Shown: positions 1 to 5,000 of the stretch, one piece after another
How the letters are laid out: each line of letters begins with the position of its first letter
How positions within the stretch are numbered: position 1 is the stretch's first letter
The notes under the pieces: model-generated
Databases searched by the model: none
Told to the model about the DNA's origin: nothing
What the model saw: only the letters and a program-made list of their open reading frames with translations
Assembly: GCA_028707745.1 (NCBI GenBank)
Contig: JAQWAJ010000181.1
Coordinates: forward strand, 1 to 5,000
Length of the DNA stretch: 5,000 nucleotides
Origin: Bacteroidales bacterium
Lineage (GTDB): Bacteria; Bacteroidota; Bacteroidia; Bacteroidales; UBA12481
Direction of reading: 5' to 3'
Made by a program: the position numbers and the translations under genes

Positions 1-2022
1 AGCCTGACGGTTCCGGCTCCAAACGGCATGCAGATACCTTTCGAGCAGATCGCCGATATAGCCATAAAATCGGGCCCTGCACAGGTTTCCCGTGAAAATA
101 CCAAGCGGCGTATCACCATCGGATTCAATGTCCGTAACCGGGATGTGAAAAGTGTGATCGGTGAGGTTTCGCAAAAAATCGATACCAAAATTGAAATGCC
201 GACCGGATATTACGTATCGTACGGCGGTCAGTTCCAGAATCTCGAGGCTGCACAGAAACGTCTGTCCATCGCCGTGCCGATTGCCCTGCTGATGATATTC
301 ATTCTGCTGTACTTTACTTTCCATTCGGTGTCACAGTCATTGCTGATCTTTACCGCGGTTCCGATGTCGGCCATCGGAGGGATTTTTGCCCTCTGGATCA
401 GGGGCATGAACTTCTCCATATCAGCCGGCGTGGGGTTCATAGCCTTGTTCGGCGTGGCGGTGCTGAACGGAATAGTACTGATAGCGGAGTTTAACCGGCT
501 GGAGAAGGAGGGATTCACCGATATCCGGGAGCGTGTAATCAAGGGATTGCACACCAGACTGCGGCCCGTAATTGTCACTGCTGCGGTTGCGTCACTCGGA
601 TTTCTGCCCATGGCATTGTCCACCTCCGCCGGAGCGGAAGTGCAGAAACCACTGGCGACGGTCGTCATCGGGGGACTGATCACGGCAACTCTTCTTACAC
701 TGGTTGTACTGCCGATATTTTATATCTTTTTTACATCGGGTAAGAAAAGAAAAAGCCTGGTCGTAGGATCCGTCGAAAAGGTGGCAATTGTGGCTATACT
801 GCTGGGCTCCGCCTCTTTGCTAACCCATGTTCAGGCGCAGCAAGTGAAAGAAATAACCCTCCCTGAAGCTATTCAAACCGCCCTCCGGAACAACCTGGCG
901 ATAAAATCGGCCTCTTACTCAGTCGATAGGCAGAAAGCCCTGAAAGGAGCCGCGGTGGATATTCCGAAAACGGCCATTGACGGTCAATACGGGCAGTTTA
1001 ATTCATACACCAACGACAATAGCTTTTCGGTTTCGCAGACGATCGCTTTTCCAACAGTTTATATCCATCAGGGCCAATTGGCCAGAGAGAGCATCAAAAG
1101 CAGTGAACTGCAGCTGAAAGTATCGCAGCTTGAGATTGCCACCCAGGTCAAGCAGGCTTACTGGCAATATCTGTATCTGATCGGAAAACAGCATTTGCTG
1201 GCTTATCAGGATAGCATTTATACACGGTTTTTAACTGCCGCCGAGCTGCGGGCAAAATCCGGGGAGACCAACAAACTCGAGATGATTACGGCCCGCTCGC
1301 AGAGCCTGGAGATCAGGAATCAGCTGTTGCAGATTCATTCAGATATCTCCATTTGCTCACGGAAGCTGATGTTGCTGGTTAACTCGGATTTACCTCTGAT
1401 GCCGGTGGAGACTGATTTGCAACGGAAAGAAATACAGTTGATTGAAGATAGTTCGGCTATCCGTGAAAATCCTTCGCTGGCCTATATGATGCAGCAAATC
1501 GAAATTGCCGGTAAAGAGAAAAACATCGCGCAAAGTCAGTTGCTTCCGGATATCAGTCTGGGATATTTCAACCAATCGATCATCGGTACCCAGGAGGTTA
1601 ATGGTGTTCCCAGGGAATTTGATCAGGGATACCGGTTTACCGGAGTCCAGGCCGGCATTGCCATTCCGATATGGGCAAAGCCTTTTGCTGCAAAGATAAA
1701 GGCTGCCAAAATCAGCGAAACCATGGCCCGAAATGAGGCAGCATACTATCAGCGCTCGCTTGCCGGTGATTATCAGTCATTGCTCGACGAGTACCGGAAA
1801 AACCTCACCAGTGTGGAGTATTATGATAATCAGGCCGTTCCGGAGGCTGATGTCATTATCGAACAGGCCAATCTGAGTTATAAAGCAGGTGCGCTTGATT
1901 ATCTTGATTATGTACTGACGCTCGACAGGGCATTGAAAATCAGGCAAAACGCGCTGGATGCGGTAAATAATTATAATCAGACTGTTATTTCGATCGAGTA
2001 TTTAATGGGTAAAGTGTTTTAA
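1..2022 (+). CDS. czcA: CzcA/CusA-type heavy-metal RND efflux pump fused to a TolC/CzcC-type outer-membrane factor (5' truncated by window)
   Basis: The frame is open from base 1, so the gene starts upstream; the ATG at 28 is internal. The visible 673 codons hold two proteins in one. Residues below count from that ATG. Residues 1-70 are the end of the second periplasmic porter loop of an RND pump. Five membrane segments follow (about 79-98, 102-124, 129-153, 178-198 and 207-235), equivalent to TM8-TM12, with the family motif GFIALFGVAVLNGIVLI at 136-152 and the usual KPLATVVIGGL before TM12. A basic linker (KKRK, 239-242) leads to a hydrophobic, signal-like segment (251-270). From about 272 to 664 comes an outer-membrane efflux protein domain of normal length, starting LPEAIQTALRNN. 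RND pumps use the proton gradient to drive metal ions out through adaptor and channel. Such pump-channel fusions are known in Bacteroidota. The substrate is not assignable because the selectivity residues lie upstream. The symbol is a family-level choice; cusA fits equally well. Confidence 0.93.
   Translation, partial: SLTVPAPNGMQIPFEQIADIAIKSGPAQVSRENTKRRITIGFNVRNRDVKSVIGEVSQKIDTKIEMPTGYYVSYGGQFQNLEAAQKRLSIAVPIALLMIFILLYFTFHSVSQSLLIFTAVPMSAIGGIFALWIRGMNFSISAGVGFIALFGVAVLNGIVLIAEFNRLEKEGFTDIRERVIKGLHTRLRPVIVTAAVASLGFLPMALSTSAGAEVQKPLATVVIGGLITATLLTLVVLPIFYIFFTSGKKRKSLVVGSVEKVAIVAILLGSASLLTHVQAQQVKEITLPEAIQTALRNNLAIKSASYSVDRQKALKGAAVDIPKTAIDGQYGQFNSYTNDNSFSVSQTIAFPTVYIHQGQLARESIKSSELQLKVSQLEIATQVKQAYWQYLYLIGKQHLLAYQDSIYTRFLTAAELRAKSGETNKLEMITARSQSLEIRNQLLQIHSDISICSRKLMLLVNSDLPLMPVETDLQRKEIQLIEDSSAIRENPSLAYMMQQIEIAGKEKNIAQSQLLPDISLGYFNQSIIGTQEVNGVPREFDQGYRFTGVQAGIAIPIWAKPFAAKIKAAKISETMARNEAAYYQRSLAGDYQSLLDEYRKNLTSVEYYDNQAVPEADVIIEQANLSYKAGALDYLDYVLTLDRALKIRQNALDAVNNYNQTVISIEYLMGKVF
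772..840 (+). other. Internal signal-peptide-like segment at the pump/channel fusion joint
   Basis: Just after TM12 of the pump and the positive linker KKRK, the protein has a hydrophobic run (VAIVAILLGSASLL) ending in HVQAQQ, before the outer-membrane factor domain begins. This is the layout of a Sec signal peptide: positive n-region, hydrophobic core, and a V-x-A site that fits signal peptidase I, with cleavage predicted after the Ala codon at 835-837. RND pumps end in the cytoplasm, so the segment would cross the membrane outward and deliver the channel domain to the periplasm. Whether it is cut or stays as a thirteenth membrane helix cannot be read from the sequence. Confidence 0.6.
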
Positions 2023-2034
2023 TTCTCAAAAGTC

Positions 2035-3219
2035 ATGAAACGAATCAATTTTAGAAAAATAGAGTTATTAGCCATGATGGCGCTTCTGATTTCTGCCTGT
2101 TCAGGCGGACCCAAACCCGTGGCAACAACCGAAGCGGAAGAAGTGTTGGCCGAGGATATAGTGGAGCTGCGCGACGATCAGATCAAACTGGCAAAGGTGG
2201 AGCTGGGTGTGCTGGAAATGAAAACACTGGGCAACTCTTTGAAAGTGAACGGGGTAGTGGCAGTGGCTCCACAAAATCTGGCAACCGTATGTATGCCGCT
2301 GGGCGGTTTTATCAAGAGCACCAATCTGATGCCGGGTAGCGCCGTGAGCAAGGGGCAAACTCTGGCAGTGGTTGAAAATCAGGATTTTGTTGATATACAG
2401 CAAAACTATCTCGAAGCCAAGAACAAGCTCGTGTATGCCGAAGCTGAGTACAAGCGCCATACCGCATTGTTTAAGGATGATGTATATTCTGAAAAAAATG
2501 TAGAACAGGTAACGGTTGACTATAAGAACCTCAAAGCACAGGTGAAATCACTGGAGCAGAAATTAACCATGATCGGCATCAATCCGGATCGGCTCAGTGA
2601 GGACAATATCCGGAATACCATTAATCTTGTTTCTCCGATCAGGGGATATGTGAAAAATATCAATATCAACATTGGGAAATATGTATCACCCACCGATGTG
2701 CTTTTCGAGATTGTGAACAACGACCATTTGCTGCTCGAACTGACCCTGTTTGAAAAGGATGCCGACAAAGCCATCGCAGGCCAGAAAATCGGATTTTTCA
2801 TCAACAACGAGAAAGAAGAGCATGAAGCCATTATTAGCCAGACCGGACGATCGGTTGACGATAACAAAACCTACCGGGTATATGCTACGGTGACCAGTAC
2901 CTGTAAAAACATCATTCCCGGAATGTATGTGAATGCTTATATCTCCCAATCCGACAGCCTGGTACCGGCATTGCCGTCAGGGGCCATTGTCAGCTTCGAC
3001 AATAAAGATTACATCTTTGTGTACGAAAGGGAAAAGGAAGAGGACGGGAAACCGTTTACCGAATACCGGATGATCGAGGTGAAGAAGGGCGCATCCGGGG
3101 AAGGATACACCGAAGTTATTCTTCCGGAGGGTTTCGATATACATTCGGCAAAAATTGTCGTTAACGGCGCCTATAATCTGTTGTCGGCGAAGAAGAATGC
3201 CGGCGAAATGGCCTGCTAG
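2035..3219 (+). CDS. czcB: Periplasmic adaptor (membrane fusion) lipoprotein of the RND metal efflux system, CzcB/CusB type
   Basis: This 394-residue protein is the adaptor that joins the RND pump to its outer-membrane channel in the periplasm. Residues 1-22 form a lipoprotein signal: basic start (MKRINFRK), hydrophobic core, and lipobox ISAC with the acylated Cys at 22. A HlyD-type core follows. The first half of the biotinyl-lipoyl-like hybrid domain is at about 82-118 (LGGFIKSTNLMPGSAVSKGQ). A helical hairpin lies at about 119-182, the second half of the hybrid domain at about 196-228 (LVSPIRGYVKNININIGKYV), and beta-barrel and membrane-proximal domains continue to the end. Length is normal for Bacteroidota CusB-like adaptors. 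The ATG is chosen because it gives the complete lipoprotein signal; no Shine-Dalgarno sequence precedes it, which is common in this phylum. Only 12 bases separate it from the pump-channel gene, so the two are surely co-transcribed. I see no Met- or His-rich metal-binding tail; the protein ends in EMAC. Assignment to the family is firm, the metal is unknown. Confidence 0.92.
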   Translation: MKRINFRKIELLAMMALLISACSGGPKPVATTEAEEVLAEDIVELRDDQIKLAKVELGVLEMKTLGNSLKVNGVVAVAPQNLATVCMPLGGFIKSTNLMPGSAVSKGQTLAVVENQDFVDIQQNYLEAKNKLVYAEAEYKRHTALFKDDVYSEKNVEQVTVDYKNLKAQVKSLEQKLTMIGINPDRLSEDNIRNTINLVSPIRGYVKNININIGKYVSPTDVLFEIVNNDHLLLELTLFEKDADKAIAGQKIGFFINNEKEEHEAIISQTGRSVDDNKTYRVYATVTSTCKNIIPGMYVNAYISQSDSLVPALPSGAIVSFDNKDYIFVYEREKEEDGKPFTEYRMIEVKKGASGEGYTEVILPEGFDIHSAKIVVNGAYNLLSAKKNAGEMAC

Positions 3220-3220
3220 G

Positions 3221-3255
3221 AGGGCGAAGGGCGAAGGGCAAAGGGCGTAGGGTGC
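3221..3255 (+). repeat. Five tandem copies of a 7-base unit (AGGGCGA-like)
   Basis: Starting one base after the czcB stop are five consecutive heptamers: AGGGCGA, AGGGCGA, AGGGCAA, AGGGCGT and AGGGTGC. The first four differ by at most two bases and all five keep AGGG. A 7-base period cannot keep a reading frame, so it is non-coding. Its role is unknown; it could be a slippage-prone simple repeat or one copy of a dispersed intergenic element. Confidence 0.85.
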
Positions 3256-3262
3256 GAACGTA

Positions 3263-3285
3263 CGGGGCGAGCCGCGCTCGCCCCG
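3263..3285 (+). repeat. GC-rich perfect inverted repeat (10-bp stem, 3-base loop)
   Basis: The arm CGGGGCGAGC (3263-3272) pairs exactly with GCTCGCCCCG (3276-3285) around the loop CGC. No T-run follows on the plus strand, so it is not a typical intrinsic terminator alone. It could protect the 3' end of the efflux mRNA, or be a REP-like element. The pairing is seen directly; the role is inferred. Confidence 0.75.
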
Positions 3286-3291
3286 ATACCT

Positions 3292-3337
3292 GAAACCGTT
3301 ACGCGTCACCCGTCACGCGTAACGGTTTCTCGTTTTT
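3292..3337 (+). terminator. Likely intrinsic terminator of the efflux operon (perfect 15-bp stem, 8-base loop, T-rich tail)
   Basis: The arm GAAACCGTTACGCGT (3292-3306) is the exact reverse complement of ACGCGTAACGGTTTC (3315-3329). The loop is CACCCGTC, and the tail is TCG followed by five Ts (3333-3337). It lies 72 bases after the czcB stop and just before terC, in the right place to end the efflux transcript. On the minus strand no T-run follows, so it should work in the plus direction only. The two bases between stem and T-run make it slightly less than ideal. Confidence 0.65.
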
Positions 3338-3340
3338 CAT

Positions 3341-3348
3341 TATATTTG
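3341..3348 (+). promoter_or_regulatory. Possible Bacteroidota -7 box for terC
   Basis: TATATTTG matches the Bacteroidota -7 consensus TAnnTTTG exactly. It ends 5 bases before the terC ATG, so transcription would begin at or next to the start codon. No matching -33 TTTG is seen at the expected distance, because that position falls inside the terminator's right arm. A chance match in an A/T-rich stretch is possible. Confidence 0.4.
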
Positions 3349-3353
3349 CCGGC

Positions 3354-4316
3354 ATGGAAACTACTATACCCGAAAATGGCTTTCTGTGGGCTGGATTCAT
3401 CGTTTTTGTGATTCTGATGCTCCTGCTCGACCTGATTGTGTTTAACCGGAAGACCCACGAAATCAAGATGAAAGAAGCATTGCTTCTGAGTCTGTTCTGG
3501 ATCTGCCTGGCCATAGCTTTCAACATCGGCGTGTGGAAGTTTCTCGGGCACCAGAAGGCGCTGGAATTCCTTACGGCGTATCTGATAGAGGAGTCGCTGA
3601 GTATCGACAACCTGTTCGTCTTTATCATGATTTTCGCCTATTTTCAGGTTAACCCGAAATATCAGCACAAAATCCTGTTCTGGGGCATCATTGGCGCCAT
3701 GATTTTGCGAGCGATCTTCATCATTACCGGGGTGGCTCTCCTGAACAAATTTCACTGGGTTATCTACATTTTCGGTGGCTTCCTGATTCTCACCGGAATC
3801 AAAATGGCATTCGACCAGGATAACAAAATCGAGCCCGACAAGAACCCGATAATCAGACTGGTGAAGAGAATGTTCCCGGTTACTACCGATCACCGATTGG
3901 GCCACTTTTTTGTGAAAATCGACGGCAAACAGTATGTGACCATATTGTTTATCACGCTGATTATGATCGAGTTTACCGACCTGGTTTTTGCAGTAGATTC
4001 CATTCCTGCTGTGCTGGCCATATCCAATGACCCCTTCATCGTTTACACCTCAAACGTCTTTGCCATTCTGGGTTTGCGATCGCTCTTCTTTGCACTCTCC
4101 TCCATTATCAGCTATTTCCGCTTCCTGAAATACGGATTATCGGCCATTTTAACTTTTGTTGGTGTAAAGATGTGTATATCAGGAATATATGAAATGCCTA
4201 TTCTGATATCACTCGGAGTACTGGTGGGAATACTAACCCTGTCCATTTTACTATCTGTCATGATTCCTGCGAAGAAAAAGGAGGATGAAGCAGCCCTCCC
4301 GCCAAAAGCGGAATGA
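3354..4316 (+). CDS. alx/terC: TerC/Alx-family integral membrane protein, probable manganese/metal homeostasis transporter
   Basis: This complete 320-residue inner-membrane protein matches E. coli Alx closely in length and motif order. Family members are linked to Mn2+ export or homeostasis, alkaline response (Alx) and tellurite resistance (TerC). Hydrophobic segments lie at about 10-30, 43-65, 84-98, 107-130, 135-152, 195-220, 227-250, 258-277 and 281-304. Conserved acidic sites sit in or near membrane segments: D26 (LLLDL), E79/E80 and D85-N86 in LIEESLSIDNLF, E206 and D209 (IEFTDLVFAVDSIPA), and D215. SNVFAILGLRSLFF (233-246) and LKYGLSAIL (258-266) are also typical. A charged tail (KKKEDE, 307-312) ends the protein. 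The ATG gives the full first membrane helix with its Asp; the next Met (residue 22) would destroy it. No Shine-Dalgarno sequence is visible. A terminator-like hairpin just upstream suggests it is transcribed apart from the efflux genes. The family is certain, the exact substrate is inferred. Confidence 0.93.
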   Translation: METTIPENGFLWAGFIVFVILMLLLDLIVFNRKTHEIKMKEALLLSLFWICLAIAFNIGVWKFLGHQKALEFLTAYLIEESLSIDNLFVFIMIFAYFQVNPKYQHKILFWGIIGAMILRAIFIITGVALLNKFHWVIYIFGGFLILTGIKMAFDQDNKIEPDKNPIIRLVKRMFPVTTDHRLGHFFVKIDGKQYVTILFITLIMIEFTDLVFAVDSIPAVLAISNDPFIVYTSNVFAILGLRSLFFALSSIISYFRFLKYGLSAILTFVGVKMCISGIYEMPILISLGVLVGILTLSILLSVMIPAKKKEDEAALPPKAE

Positions 4317-4324
4317 GCTGGACG

Positions 4325-5000
4325 TTAGTCGATATCCAGATAAGGTTTCAGATATTTTCCGGTATATGAATGGCTGATTTTAACCAATTCTTCAGGCAAC
4401 CCCTGAAAAATCAGCTCTCCTCCGTTTTTACCGCCCTCAGGCCCCATATCGATAATCCAATCGGCATATTTGATGATATCCAGATTGTGTTCGATAATGA
4501 CGACCGTATTGTTTTTCATCACCAGGGATTTTACAATCCGATAAAAGTTTTCGATGTCCGACATGTGCAGTCCGGTTGTGGGCTCATCCATGATATAAAT
4601 ATTGCTTTCATGGTTAAGCTCAGTGGCAATCTTTAACCGTTGCGATTCGCCTCCCGAAAGGGTGCTGAGTGATTGTCCGAGTTTTAGATATCCCAGTCCT
4701 ACCGCCTGCAGAACTTTCAGGTGCTTCTGTATTTTCTGGACCTTGAAAAAATCAAATGCCTGATTAATGGTCATATCGAGCACATCTGCAATGCTTTTCG
4801 ATTGATATTTCAGCTCCAATACATCAGTATGATAGCGCTTGCCTTCACATTCATCGCATACCGTTTTCACCGAATCCAAAAAGTGGAGCTCAAAAGTCAA
4901 AACCCCTTGTCCGTTGCATTTGTTGCAGGCTCCTTTTGAATTGAAGCTGAAAAGTGAAGCATCCGATTTTGTGGCCAGGGCAAACTCCTTGCGGATCAGA
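4325..5000 (-). CDS. uvrA: UvrA-family ABC ATPase, C-terminal part (likely short UvrA2-type paralogue; 5' end outside window)
   Basis: The minus-strand frame is open to the window edge, giving 224 C-terminal residues; residue 1 is the codon at 4997-4999. Canonical UvrA is the damage-sensing ATPase of nucleotide excision repair. A zinc module has C25, C28, C48 and C51 (CNKC, 19 residues, CDEC), followed by GKRY and the SIADVLDMT region. Then come the ABC signature LSGGES (114-119), Walker B IYIMDEPTTGLH (134-145) and the H-loop VIIEHN (167-172) of the second nucleotide-binding domain, ending SYTGKYLKPYL. The Walker A of this domain is upstream and not seen. Several positions differ from canonical UvrA: FNSKGACNKC where UvrA has FNVKGGRCExC, GLHMSDI, and YADWIIDMGPEGG. 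From memory these fit the shorter UvrA2/DrrC-like group, which lacks the UvrB-binding domain, so repair may not be its job. The family symbol is kept with that caution. Confidence 0.88.
   Translation of the reverse strand, partial: LIRKEFALATKSDASLFSFNSKGACNKCNGQGVLTFELHFLDSVKTVCDECEGKRYHTDVLELKYQSKSIADVLDMTINQAFDFFKVQKIQKHLKVLQAVGLGYLKLGQSLSTLSGGESQRLKIATELNHESNIYIMDEPTTGLHMSDIENFYRIVKSLVMKNNTVVIIEHNLDIIKYADWIIDMGPEGGKNGGELIFQGLPEELVKISHSYTGKYLKPYLDID

Noticed and set aside
28..30. The ATG at 28 as the true start of the efflux gene
   Set aside because: The frame is open to base 1, and the coded protein begins in the middle of the second periplasmic loop of an RND pump, so this Met is internal.
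228..683. A 151-codon open frame on the minus strand
   Set aside because: It lies entirely opposite the membrane segments of the RND pump, with no family motif and no independent start context.
3218..3223. AGGAGG, a perfect Shine-Dalgarno-like sequence at the czcB stop
   Set aside because: No start codon follows at a usable distance; the match comes from the stop codon running into the AGGG heptamer array.
3220..3353. Possible yybP-ykoY manganese riboswitch upstream of terC
   Set aside because: Such elements precede some Alx/TerC genes, but I do not see their conserved core here; the spacer is explained by the repeats, two hairpins and the promoter-like box.
3306..3905. A 199-codon open frame on the minus strand opposite terC
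   Set aside because: It lies antisense to a clear membrane-protein gene, its translation is rich in His, Gln, Asn and Asp as expected for the complement of hydrophobic codons, and it shows no recognisable domain.
4296..4312. CCGC-CAAAA-GCGG small hairpin at the end of terC as a terminator
   Set aside because: The stem is only 4 bp, lies inside the coding sequence, and no T-run follows on the plus strand.
4898..4900. TTG at this site as the start of the UvrA-like gene
   Set aside because: Upstream codons in frame to the window edge encode the expected FSFNSKGACNKC zinc-module sequence, so the gene continues beyond the window and this is an internal Leu.

Overview
The window looks like chromosomal DNA from a member of the Bacteroidota, probably Bacteroidales or a neighbouring order. 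The evidence is an RND metal-efflux pump fused to its outer-membrane channel (an arrangement I know mainly from this phylum), genes without Shine-Dalgarno sequences, and a TATATTTG box of the Bacteroidota -7 type (TAnnTTTG). Base composition is roughly balanced. No phage, transposon, CRISPR or RNA gene is visible.

Layout. (1) Positions 1-2022, plus strand: the 3' part of a fused CzcA/CusA-type RND pump and TolC/CzcC-type outer-membrane factor; its 5' part lies outside the window. (2) 2035-3219, plus strand: the lipoprotein periplasmic adaptor (CzcB/CusB type), 12 bases downstream and almost certainly in the same operon. (3) 3220-3353: a 134-base spacer packed with repeats. It holds five tandem copies of a 7-base unit, a GC-rich hairpin with a 10-bp stem, a perfect 15-bp hairpin followed by a T-rich tract (a likely terminator), and a promoter-like box touching the next start codon. 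(4) 3354-4316, plus strand: a complete TerC/Alx-family membrane protein. (5) 4325-5000, minus strand: the C-terminal 224 residues of a UvrA-family ABC ATPase, converging on terC with only 8 bases between the stops.

How the genes work together. The first two genes encode all three parts of a tripartite heavy-metal efflux system: inner-membrane pump, outer-membrane channel and periplasmic adaptor. The substrate cannot be read here because the pump's metal-selecting N-terminal half is outside the window. TerC/Alx proteins are linked to manganese homeostasis and metal or oxyanion resistance, so the plus-strand genes have a common metal theme, although terC appears to be a separate transcription unit. 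The UvrA-like gene is probably unrelated; its sequence resembles the short UvrA2-type paralogues more than the canonical repair protein.

There is no clear new system. The points most worth a second look are the internal signal-peptide-like segment at the pump/channel fusion joint, the 7-base periodic repeats in the spacer, and a possibly leaderless terC.
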